Shown piece by piece: positions 10,350 to 20,721 of a stretch of 64,000 bases of DNA. The translations under genes and the position numbers were made by a program. The notes beneath the pieces were generated by a model. That model did no database searches. It worked only from the letters and a program-made list of their open reading frames with translations, and was not told where the DNA came from. The DNA comes from Bimuria novae-zelandiae CBS 107.79 (lineage: Eukaryota; Ascomycota; Dothideomycetes; Pleosporales; Didymosphaeriaceae). Each line of letters begins with the position of its first letter. Position 1 is the first letter of the stretch. Location of the stretch: assembly GCA_010015655.1 (NCBI GenBank), contig ML976697.1, positions 514,167 through 578,166 on the forward strand, given 5' to 3'.

Positions 10350-13300
10350 CTTTAGTCTCCTTGTCCAAGCCCTTTAGGAACTGCTTTATCGCCCCTTTAA
10401 AGATTTCCTTTATAGACAACCACTAGTTCTCATCGCTATTATATCCTTTCCACTTAACTTTATACAGCCATTCTTCGTCCTGGAGTACCCTAGATCTAAT
10501 TTCTTTAATTAGGTATATATCCTCCCCTGCTTATGGTATAATAACCTTAGGCGGGCTTTACTCCCGTTATAGTAGTCCTTCTAAGGCTGCCTGGTTTAGG
10601 AGAGACATATAGAACACTAGGTAAATATTAAAGTCCTTTAGCAGCTCTAGCTTATATGCCTGTTAACTAATCTGCTGTTTTACCCTATAGGGACCCTAGG
10701 ACTTGTAGTTAAGTTTCTTCTTAGGCCTAGTTAACCGTATATTGCGGGCGTCGAGGTATACCATGTCCCCTACTATAAAGGTTTAGGCCTTATGCTTCCT
10801 GTTATACCACGTCGCCTAGTACGCCTGTGCCCTAAGGATCGCTTAGGTTATCTAGGCCCTAGTCTGGGCTAGAACTGCCGCTTTGGCCCTTACCGTAGGT
10901 ACTAACCCGCGCAGCTATACTTCTCGGGGCAGGCCTACTATTAGTAGATTTAGGCTATACACTATAACAAATAGCGACACTCCTATAGAGCTATAGATGC
11001 TATTATTGTACGAATATTCTGCTTTAGATAGAAGGTCCGCCTAATTAGATTATTCGTAGTTATAGAACACTTAAAGGTACTATTTAAGTGTTTAGTTCTA
11101 TTATTCTGTCTGTTCGTCTGTCTGCGAATAGAAAGCAGTAGAGAGAAGTTGCTTAGTTCTTAAATATTAAGTAAAGGTGCTCTAATAAGCTAATATAAAT
11201 AGGCTGCCTCTATCCGTAACTATTAACTTTAAAGGGCCATGTAGGCGCAAAACCTCTCTCCTAAAGACCTTAGCTAGCTTTACTACCTTTAGGTCCTTTC
11301 GCGTAAGGATATAGTGTGCTATCTTAGAAAACTAGTTAATAATCACTAGGATGCTGTTATAACAATAGGCTCTAAATTTGCTTTTAGGTAAATCTATTAC
11401 TATATCTATAGTAATATCCTCCTAGATGCCCCTTAGGACTAGTAGGCTATTAAGTTGGCCGTGCGTCGCGTGTTAGACAGGTTTCGCCCTAGAGCACGCT
11501 TAGCAGGTCTAGACGTAGTCCTTTACGTATTATTAGATACTAGGCCACTAGAACTCTTGCAGCACTAGCTCTAAGGTCTTAGTAAAGCTAAAATAGCCCG
11601 TAAGGGGGTTATCGTAGTATTATTAAAGGACGTGTACCCTCGCTAGAGGTGGCACGTATAGCCTATTCTCGTACCATAATAGGTTGGCCGGTCTAATTAT
11701 CCAGCGCTTTAGCCATTCCGGCTTTGCTATCTCTGGCCCTTAGAGGTACTAGAGGATTCGTTTTGCAGTTTCGTCCCCCTAGCTATTTCTCTTTAATAGC
11801 TTTACTATAGGGTAAGCGCTTACTAAATTGTTTACCGCCGCCTCCTTAGTTACCAACGTTCTAGGTCTAGCGACCCTTATTACTACTACTAGTCTAAGGC
11901 TTCTTGCCTACTTTAGTAGCTATAGGCTGCCTGCCACGCCTGCTTCGTCTAAAGCGTCGCCTTTTAGCTATAACTTATACTATAGGGCCTTAAGGAGTCT
12001 CTACTAGGAACTGCCTATCCCGCCTAAGCTTGTTTCCTCTTTTAACTCGTAGTCGGGTCTCCGCGATGGTCCGTTAGCGGGATTTGTCCTTTCTAGATAG
12101 TGTTTAATTTTAAAATTAAATGTCGCGAGCTATTCGGCCCACCTTGCCTATTATTTAGTTAGGACTTTTATAGACATAAACCCTTATAGGTTAGTATAGT
12201 TAGTTAGAAGCTCGACCTTCTTGCTAACACCCTCTAGGTAGTGTCACTAATGCTTAAAAGCTTTAATAATTGCTAGTAACTCGCTATTATGCGTGTTGTA
12301 GTTTCGTTTTGCCTGGTTTATTTTACGCGAATAAAAAGTAACTAGGTGCCATTATAGCTTCCTATATTTATCTAGTTATAGTTAGCTTAAGATACCCGAA
12401 ATTACGAAACCTAAAGCGTTGGTTTCTACTCTTAAGAGTCTTCTAGGGTTAAAGTAGGCTAGCAAGGGCCCTCGCATAAAGCTCTCTTTTAGCTAGTAGA
12501 AGAAGGCCTTAGCCTACTTTAGTAGGCTTATTATAATTAATTCCTTAAGTCTTTATCGCTGTCTGCCCTTAGTGGCTCCCTCTAGCCTTCTTGTTAGGGC
12601 GTGAAGGGGTGCCGCCACTTAAGAGAATCTTTCTATAAACCTTTAATAGTAGTTAGTAAAGCTAAGGAAGATCCTAACTACTTAGACTAAGTTTAGTTTA
12701 GGCTAATCTTTTATAGAGGCGACGCGGTCCTCCTCTATCTCTACACTATTTAGGGATACTATAAAGCCTAGATATCCCACCTTGCGTGTGTAGAATTTGC
12801 ATTTAGACAGTTTGGCGTATAGCTAGCGTTTAATAAGGCGTTCTAGCACCATCTAAACGTACTAGATGTGTTCCTCCTTTGTCTTAGAGTAGATAAGGAT
12901 ATCGTCGAGGTACACAATACAGCAGATATTAAGAAGGTCTAATAGTATATTATTAATATAGCTTTAGAAGGTCGCAGGCGCGTTTATTAAGCTAAAAGGC
13001 ATTACTATGTATTCGTACTATTTATACCTTATTTAGAAGGCCGTCTTCCATTTATCTCCTGTCCTAATTTAGACGCGGTGGTAGGCGTCCCTTAGGTCTA
13101 GTTTAGTGTAGATCTAGGCATCCCCTAGTCGGCAAGGGATTCCTATATTAAGGGAAGTAGGTATCGGTTCTTTATTATAACTATATTTAGTCCCCTATAG
13201 TTAACGTAGAGGCGGAGGCCTCTATTCTTTTTCTTTATAAAAAGGATTAGTGCCCTAGCGCTTAATCGCGACGGTCGAATAAAGCCCTATTTAAGATTCT

Positions 13301-15463
13301 TCTAGATATAGTCGCGCAGAACTGCTGACTCTAACTCTAATAGACTATAGAGTGGTCTAAAAGGCACTTCCTTGCCTTCCTCGATATTAATCTTTATCTC
13401 GTAGGGGCCATAGTTGGTAAGGATGCTTGCGGCTTCTTCGGAGAAGGCTTTCTCCTATCGTCCCTAGTATTCTTTAGGTAGCGTCCCGGGTGGACCTCTT
13501 AATGTGTCCTTTAGGGTGGCATACATAATAAAATAATTATTTGCTATGTCTTTAGCCGTGCCGGCGAACTCTTCTACTAATTTAGTAGAGATCTTAGTCT
13601 ATTTACGCTTCCCATGGGCGAAGCGGATAGTCTTATTATAGAAGTTTACGATAGGGTTCCATTCTGCTAGCTAGGGCATTCCTAGGACCATGTCGAATCT
13701 ACTAATATTACTAACTATAAACAGGTAACTATCGCTCTTAGTTTTACCGCGACTATTTATAATAGTGTAGGGGAGCTTCGCCTGGCCTAGAACGCCTAAG
13801 TCTTGTCTATTTAGCGCTACGTAGCGTTTGCCATTTATTATTATTACCATAACCCCTAACCGCTTTATTAGATTACTACTAACGAAATTCGCTTTAGCTC
13901 CGTAGTCCACTAGGGCTTTAATTCGTTGTTAGTTACCCTCGTGCTATACTTTACTATTTAGCGCGATTAGTAAGCTACTGCTCTTATCTCTAGGGGTTCT
14001 TGCAACTGCAACTAGTTATTATTAATCCTTATTATAGTTAACCTTGCCTATAGACTATTAGGCCTCTTAGTCTATAGCTTGTCTTTCCCCGCCTCGGCCT
14101 TGTACTTTAAACAGGACGCCTTATAATAGCCTAGTTCGTGGTAGTAGAAGTATTAGTCCTTATCCTTGTCCTCTACTGCCTAAGCCTTCTTCTTGCTATT
14201 CTTGTCGCGACGGTCGCTATCGTGGCGTCTCTAGTATAGTCTTATGTTATTTAACCTAGATCGCTTTCGATCGCGCCTTTTGTTAGCTAGCTTATTAAGA
14301 AAGTTATTATTAATATCGTGTATACGTTATTTCCCTAACTTATAAGGTTTTAACGCTTACTAATACATATTTACCTTTGCTTTTAAGTAAAAGAGGCTCT
14401 TCTATTCGCGTGGCTATTATTTAAGGCGTTCTTAGATTTTCTTATCTAGTGCCGTGTAGAAGTTATTAATATAGTTTTTATTATTATTATCTAAGGCCTT
14501 CTCTAGGTCGCATTCCTCCTATTAGTCCTTAAGGTAGTTAAGGAGTTCTGTAGGGGTCTTCTTACCTTATTTAGCTACCTTAATCCTTTGGCAAGCAGCA
14601 CTCTTTCGCTCCTAGGCTAATCCTAGGGAGTCTACTATAGTCTACTATAGAAGGTCCTAGGTGACTTTCCTGTGTCGCTTCCGCTCTAGGATCTTGGCGA
14701 CTATTTAGTTCTAGTAGTTACGTTGTGTATCTCCTAAGTATCTTACTACGAACCTAACCTGCGCTTCGTTAGTTTTAAGGGCAAGTAAAAAGTTAATATA
14801 GTCCTTATAAGCCCTCTTCTATAAGTTTAGTTCCTTACGACCCTTGCTTTTAAATTAAGGGGGTTCCGGCGGCTTTAGTAGCTATGCGTTTAGGGTAGTA
14901 GCTACTATTTAAATCTAATGTTTTTTATCGCGACTAGTGCGGGCCTAGCCTTGTCTATTCTTCTTTCGCGGGTGTTAGATGCTTCCAGAGGCCCTAAATT
15001 AGTCTTAACTAGTATTATCTAAGCTTAAGGACGCGTCCTTTATTAAGCTATTACTTAATAGGTTATTACTTATATCTTTAGCCTCGTCTAGGTTGCCGTG
15101 ACCCTCCTCAGGCTCTAGGGAGTTGTCGGAGATACTAGTAATTATTATCTTATTCCTAACTAGGGTCTTGCCTTTAGATTAGTAACGCTCTACTATTAGG
15201 GAGGCCTCTAGTTCCTAGATGCGTTATTAGAGCTATAGCACACCCAGGCGTTCTTAGAGGGTAACTTCCTTTAATTATTAGTTATTATTACTACTTATAA
15301 CGATAGGGGGGTCTTCCTCTAGGTCTATAGGTATTGTTAGGTCTTCTATAGGCGTTGTAACTATTAGAGGCTCTTATTTAGAGGGTCCTGCGAGTGGTAA
15401 CCTGCTTTAAGGGTCTCCTACTATCTTTAAGGTCTGGCGGGTAACTCTTCGTGTCGATTCCAT
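10350..15463 (-). pseudogene. Gypsy-A gag-pol, RIP-killed
   Basis: A polyprotein remnant read on the minus strand. Gag starts at 15463 (ATG; MESTRRVTRQ). A CCHC-like knuckle lies near 14100-14150 (FYYHELGYYKASC, first Cys residues mutated). Retropepsin is at 13671-13910 (DYGAKANFVSSNLIKRLG, where DYG replaces the active-site D-S/T/C-G). Reverse transcriptase has [15 protein letters not shown] near 12885-12930. RNase H has WHLVTFYSRKINQAKRNYNT near 12270-12350. Integrase shows the Cys-x2-Cys part of the HHCC finger near 11500 and DITIDIVIDLPKS near 11400. A chromodomain (WLYKVKWKGYNSDEN) lies near 10420-10480. Numerous TAA/TAG stops prevent expression. Confidence 0.9.
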
Positions 15464-15503
15464 TATACAGGTAAATTAGATATAAGGGGGTAAGGGATCG
15501 TAT

Positions 15504-15676
15504 TGTAAAAAGCGCCCTAACTACGGGCGACTTAGTCTATCCACAGTACTAAGGCGATCCCTTAGAGAGGGAAGAGAAGGGCTGCGGCGAGGGAAGTAAA
15601 TAGGCGGAAGGCCCGGATAGCGCCAGTCTAGAGCGGACTAGGGCCGTCAAGGGCCCTCGACCTACGACTCGTGACA
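15504..15676 (-). repeat. Gypsy-A LTR (5' LTR of the minus-strand element)
   Basis: The direct repeat partner of 8493-8665. On the minus strand it is followed by a short leader and the gag ATG at 15463. Confidence 0.95.
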
Positions 15677-16600
15677 TTAAACACTTTTATAAATTACCTC
15701 TATAATATCTAAGGCTTATTACTAGTTAAGAAATAAAACTTCTTTAAGCTATTTTAGGAAGCCTAAACTACTTTTTTTTTTTTTTTTTAAAAATAAATAG
15801 TTCTTAACTCCTTTAAGGTAAATAGGATATAGCGACTTAACTTTAAAGTTATATTTAAATAATTTACCTACTTAATACTAGAGCAGGATTTACGTAAAAG
15901 CTCTAACTTAGTATTTAGTAGTAAGAATTAATATAAACGTAAGACTATTATACGCTTCTAAGTTAAGGATTAAAGTAATAAAAATATTAAAAAGCTTTAG
16001 CGCTTGCTCTATTATATTACTATTTAAAATAACCTACTCCACGCTAAAGTAAAGGCCTCAATAATACTATACTTACTAGTAAGAAATATAAGAAGAAAAG
16101 TAAACTTCTAGACTTATAGTAACGTAAGAAGTACTATAGCAGCGTAGTAATATAGTTACTAAGGAAGCTAAGGGAGGCTAATACGCGTAAAAGAGTAAAA
16201 GAACAAAAGGAAGAACAGTAATAACTTAAAAAAGCTTATAAAAGGGCTAAATGGCCCTTAAACAAAGTCCTTAAGCTTTAAGAGAAAGAATAAAGAGAGA
16301 GGTTAAGAATTTAAAAGTAAGAAGAAAAGAAGAGGATAAAGGCTAAAAAGTAATATAAGCGTAAGATTAAGAAAATAAAGAAAAAAAACTCTAAAAAAGG
16401 TATATAAACCTCCTAAAAGGGAAAGAGGAAGGCTTTAAAGCCTTTTATAATAAAATAGAAAAAATAGACTTATATAGAGGTTACTATAAAGGCTACTATT
16501 AAAACTTAGGGTAATTAACTATATAATCTTTTACCTATAGTTATTACTTAGCGTGGCTAAAATATTAAGCTTTTATAAAAATTTAAGTAGTACATCTTTT
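15677..16600 (+). pseudogene. Pogo-B transposase, 3' part
   Basis: This continues the frame interrupted at 8492. Positions 15677-15681 are the duplicated TTAAA, and the first residues (LKHFYK-like) fit the segment after the third Asp in Pogo enzymes. The distal part is lysine-rich with a poly-T run at about 15772-15788, probably RIP-ed or slipped coding sequence. All frames contain stops. Confidence 0.6.
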
Positions 16601-16686
16601 TCGCAGGAGTTTTTTTAGTATTAAAATAATTTAGCTATTACAGGTAACTTTATAACGCTGTTTGTGTTACTGCGTGTTTTTGATGA

Positions 16687-16730
16687 GGTGGCCCAAGTGC
16701 CGAACCGGCCCATTTGCTGAACCGCCACGG
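16687..16730 (-). repeat. Pogo-B right TIR (44 bp)
   Basis: The inverse complement contains GTTCAGCAAATGGGCCGG, the less mutated version of the left TIR. It ends at the TA shared with Pogo-C. Confidence 0.9.
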
Positions 16731-16732
16731 TA

Positions 16733-18543
16733 TAAGCGAGCTGCGCACCCCACCAAGTCTCTAAGCCTTTTATAGCGTATAAATGCACAACGCATTAATT
16801 TCTATTAATATAATAGCTATTATAAATTAAGTAGTATCTAGAGAAGCCTTCTTACACGTACCTAAGTTGTGCATAGGCTCCCTGCAGCGCGTGCAGCGCG
16901 CTAAAGCCCGCTGGCTCGCACCTAATCGCGCCTGGCTATACCGCGTTTCTCCCTCTAATTACTACTTAATAGCCTTTTAAGTAATAATATCCTCTCTTTT
17001 TACCTTTAATAAGGTGTCTTGCCTCTATATCTACTTCTTTTTATGCTATTTATGCGTTATAGCTACCTTATTTACCTTTTATAAAGTAGCTATGTTATTA
17101 CGTATAAGCACTACTAAATACGCTATTCTCTTAGCTCCTTTAATAAGCTAATTAAGTAATTAGATAACTAATATAAGAGAGGATCTAAATTACTTTTAAA
17201 TTTACTTATAAATTAAAATTAATTAAGCGCCTAGCTTGCACGCATTACTTAGTATTATAAACTTTTATAAGACCTTTAGTAGGGCTACTAGCATCGGCGT
17301 ATAAAGCTTTATATTAAGCTTTAATATTACTACCTTTAGGTTATATAGGACTAGGCTAGCGCCTTAAACGCTTGCACAGATATTCTCGTTTATAATTACT
17401 TACTTATAGGCTTTATAGAAGGCTAGTAGAAACTCTAGCTTTATAATATAATTAATATAGTTGCGTATTAGGCTCTTAATCTAGTAGCTATACGCGCGCT
17501 TTAACAGCGAAAAGTAGCTAATATTAAGTAGCTATAGGAGGTGTAATAAATATTGTAATATATAGAGAGTAATAATATTATTCTCCTTATAAAGCTCTTT
17601 AAATTAAGCAAGTTATAGCTTTTATAATTATTAAGTATAAGTAGCTAGCGCCCCTATCCTACGCTTTATTATATACTTAATAAAGTGCTTAGCTAGGTAA
17701 TACTAAGCTTATTTACAGTCTAGCTATTATTACTAAAACTAATAATCTAGTTACCTAGTACATTATCGCCCTTTTACTAGGCAGAGAGGTAGTACTAGCT
17801 AAGAAATATAATAAAGGGCATAATTACCTACTTAGTAGTATTAATTTTATAAATTAATATTACTTACCTATAATTACCTAGCTAAATTACTTTTAGTTAA
17901 TTATATCTCTTTAAGCTAGTAATAACTAGCTAGGAGGATATTTTACTTGTTAAAAAGCTAGTCTTATTAAAATTAAAAGTGTCCTTATTATAGATACTAT
18001 AGGTAGCCTTTATACGTGCTAATAGCTTAAACTAGGTCTATATAATTATTAGGTCCTTACAGAGAGCTCACTATTAATTATACGGTTAATTAAATTATAT
18101 TATAAGGCTATTTATTTATTTAATAAAGTTCCTAAGCTATAGCTAGCTAACGTGGCCTGCGCTGCGCTTAGTAAGCAGCTTATTTACTATATCTTGTATA
18201 GCACCTAGAGTAGGCGCAAAGCCTCGCGAATCTAGGTTAAGTATAAGCTTAATAATTGCCTCCTCTTCTAGCTTAGTAAGCTTCTTTAACTTAGGCTAGT
18301 AATTACGTTAAGAGAGCATGCTAGCGCGCTAGCTACGTAGTATATTTTTATAAATATTAAATAGTGTAATAGCGCGCTAGTTACTAGGGATTTACGTAAA
18401 ATTAATAGCTAGGATAGTAAGATAGATATCTACTTCTTTGTAAGGTAATTAAGTAGGAGTTGGTTAAGTTATCGTGGTCTATATATAACGTGTTATAGAA
18501 AGTTAATAAGGTGTACAGCTCGCTTATATGCGTAGCTCGCTTA
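16733..18543 (-). mobile_element. Pogo-C, RIP-ed Fot1/Pogo transposon
   Basis: A 1.81-kb element immediately right of Pogo-B; the two share the TA at 16731-16732. Its ends read TAAGCGAGCTGCGCACCCCA (left) and the inverse of TAAGCGAGCTACGCATATAA (right); the right end holds two copies of the AAGCGAGCT word. A TA follows at 18544-18545. The interior is very AT-rich. Confidence 0.8.
16950..18480 (-). pseudogene. Pogo-C transposase, RIP-killed
   Basis: On the minus strand near 17480-17600 the frame reads LYKENNIITLYILQYLLHLL followed by LNISYFSLLKRAY, aligning with the Pogo block around the third catalytic Asp (FCKENNI...HLLQPLDVxxFSPLKRAY). Downstream the frame ends in a GAxLVxxNLxxV-like C-terminal motif. 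The N-terminal part, right of 17800, is too decayed to assign. Most stops are TAA/TAG. Confidence 0.65.
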
Positions 18544-19524
18544 TAAATTACGTTACTATTACTTACTTATAATTATTTATAATAATCCTGAAATACCTAC
18601 TGTATACAACTTATATAATAAATATATAATTTTATAATTGTAATAGAATTTAATCTTATAATAACGCGTATTATAGTAGTCCTTAATAAGCCTAAAGACT
18701 AGTAGGTATAGATCTTTCTTCGCAAGGATACTCTGTAGCAGCACGATCTATAGTAGTATTATAACCCCGACGTTACTATAGCTAACCTGCCTCTACTTAC
18801 AAAGCCTATTAAGCCTATAGCGCACTAATATAAAGTTACTAAAGTACCTAGTATAATATATACTAACGTTAACCTTAATAATATTAAATTTTGTCGCTAT
18901 TAATTTGCGTATAACTAATATAAGAAGTAATATATCTGCTGACTTAAGTAAAAGCAGGCACTTTAAAACCTAAACATAAATATTAGTAAAATAATTACTA
19001 AGCACTATATTTACTTACTATATAATAAAAACACGCCGCACGCACGGCTTGTCTCCCTTAAGAAGTACCTTATACTATTAATAGTAGTTTACTAATATAA
19101 TCTGATAAATAACTATAAGCGCTTATATACCGCGCTAAATTAAGCAACTTTAAAAACTAGCTATAATTATAAATTAAAGTTACTAGCTAGTATACTAAAA
19201 TTAATTTATTAAATATGAAAGGCATGCGTGCATGAAAAGACTTTTTAATAATTATTAAATGTATTAACTTTAAATATGCCACGCCTAAGCTAATTAAGCT
19301 ATTAAAGTATAAGAATAATAATATATAATTAGTTACGCTAAAGGACTACGTCTCTATATATATAACGTACGTTTAATAAGTCTAACCTAGTTTCTAAAAC
19401 CTTAATAGTATGGCAGATAATCTTTAAGTAGCAAAAATATAAAATAATAATAAGGCAATAAGTTAAGCGCCAAGGAGAGTATATTTTTATAATAATAAAT
19501 ACTAGTATAGTTCGTGCTACTACC
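18544..19524. other. RIP-ed AT-rich DNA, unassigned
   Basis: This has the base composition and TA richness of RIP-ed repeats, so it is probably an old transposon fragment. A frame around 18930-19110 (+) containing NINISKIITKHYIYLLYN and a minus frame at 18640-18900 are moderately protein-like, but I recognise neither. It ends where the Gypsy-1 LTR begins. Confidence 0.4.
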
Positions 19525-19980
19525 TGTTAAGATCCCAAAGAGGTAGCTATTCTCTAAGGGGCTAAGGTTGGTTCTCGGGCAGGAGTACTGGTAGGACGAG
19601 AGAGGGTTGTAGTGATAGCTTGCGCCTGTCACTAAGGGCGTTAGTATCGAAGGTGTGTACAGCACAATCAAATCAACAAGGTTGCTTATTCAGATCCAAA
19701 CGATAGATTAATAAACAGGTTAAACACGCATATCTAGAGGGATATTCGAGCTCTCTATATACCCGTAGGCTTTCTTCTGTCATCACCCGTTTTTGTGCCA
19801 TCATGACCTTGGTCTGATGGTACTGGCATCAGTGATGGTACTGCTATCACTGTCTTGGCGTGATGGTGTGGCTTGGCGTGAGGGTACATCACGTGACCTC
19901 GGTAGTGCGGTCCCACTATGGGTTACCCCGCCATGGCCGCCGTTGGCCCTCCTTTACTGCCGCTCGTTCAGATCCTAACA
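19525..19980 (-). repeat. Gypsy-1 left LTR (3' LTR)
   Basis: Starts TGTTAAGATCC, ends GATCCTAACA. GC content is near normal, unlike the body of the element. A central block (about 19740-19880) with short repeats of the TGATGGTACTG type is not found in the right LTR. A CACGTG palindrome sits at 19890-19895. For the antisense gene this LTR lies immediately upstream. Confidence 0.92.
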
Positions 19981-20109
19981 TCACCTCCTCTCCTTCCAGA
20001 TATCGTCCCGATATCCCTGCGCCGTGCCCTGTGGCTGCATAAGTGGCTGGCGAACATAAATACCGTAGGCTATCCTGGTTTTGTTCTAAAACTAATTACC
20101 TCCCTAACT

Positions 20110-20721
20110 ATGCTGAAGGATCCTAAGCCTTGCAAAGCGCGCGCGCCTCGTAAGAAGACTTTAACTTAAGAATAACACGATTGTGCTGCTCGCGTTCGTG
20201 CGTCGTTAAAAGAAATGGTGTTTCGCTGCGAAAGATGTACAAAGAAAAACTTGCGGTGTTTTGTGGATACCGCGTCCGGTCGTTGCGTTGGTTGTATCGC
20301 CGTAAGCGCTGATTGCGAATTGTTCGTTCCTGAAGAGGAATGGGAAAAGGTGGAGCAGGAAAAACGTGAGAAGGAGCTAGAGATTGCTTGTCTGAAGGCT
20401 GAGGCTGCGTCGATAGGCGCTCGCCTTGCTAAGAGTGAAGTAGAGTTATTGGAGGTGAGGAGTCGTGAACAGGAATTTGCGCGTTGGGATTTGGCGATAG
20501 CAAAGGTGCAACGGACTTAAGAGGCGGATAGCTCGAGTGCGGCTATTCCGTCCCGAGACGTCGATCTCTTCGCTGATCCAGGCTGGTCACAGGCCAACAA
20601 TCTTCCTCTTGATCCGTCGATGGATCTTCTTCTTAATGAGTTCTTAACTGGTTCTCCTCCCGCTGCTTCTGCTTCTTGGTTTGACGATGGTACTGCGCCA
20701 ACGCTTGGCGATATTTTCTGA
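20110..20721 (+). pseudogene. Antisense zinc-cluster ORF of Gypsy-1
   Basis: A 203-codon frame on the plus strand, opposite to pol, from ATG 20110 to TGA 20721, broken only by three TAA codons (20167, 20173, 20518) that would each be CAA before RIP. After a basic N-terminus (KPCKARAPRKKT) comes CERCTKKNLRC ... GRCVGCIAVSADC, spacing C-x2-C-x6-C-x8-C-x2-C-x6-C, which fits the fungal Zn2Cys6 binuclear cluster. Next is a charged coiled-coil region rich in Glu, Lys and Leu (about residues 78-135), then an acidic/hydrophobic tail with DPSMDLLLNEFL and TLGDIF. The layout suggests a small transcription factor-like regulator. The 3' end overlaps the end of pol in antisense. The region is strikingly less RIP-ed than the pol body. 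A subsequence from ATG 20215 is open for 101 codons. Confidence 0.72.

Larger units (their letters stand above)
8493..15676 (-). mobile_element. Gypsy-A, Ty3/Gypsy chromovirus with 173-bp LTRs
   Basis: This is a complete LTR retrotransposon in minus orientation with two 173-bp LTRs and target duplication TTAAA (8488-8492 and 15677-15681). Along the minus strand the order is gag with zinc knuckle, retropepsin, reverse transcriptase, RNase H, integrase, chromodomain: the Ty3/Gypsy chromovirus order. A further reading frame lies antisense between the chromodomain and the left LTR. It is RIP-ed, so non-autonomous now. Confidence 0.93.
7425..16730 (+). mobile_element. Pogo-B, Fot1/Pogo transposon split by Gypsy-A
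   Basis: The element is bounded by 44-bp TIRs and flanked by TA on both sides (7423-7424 and 16731-16732). Its interior is RIP-ed Pogo transposase on the plus strand. A 7.2-kb chromovirus (Gypsy-A) is inserted at 8492/15677 with a 5-bp duplication TTAAA. Removing the insert leaves an element of about 2.1 kb, a normal Fot1/Pogo size. Confidence 0.9.

Noticed and set aside
15771..15790. Poly-T run as a transcription terminator or poly-A tail of a retroposon
   Set aside because: It lies inside the Pogo-B transposase 3' part and is best explained by RIP/slippage of a lysine-rich coding stretch; no target duplication flanks it.
19402..19671. 89-codon minus-strand frame
   Set aside because: It spans the boundary between RIP-ed DNA and the Gypsy-1 LTR, so it cannot be a single gene; composition reflects AT richness.
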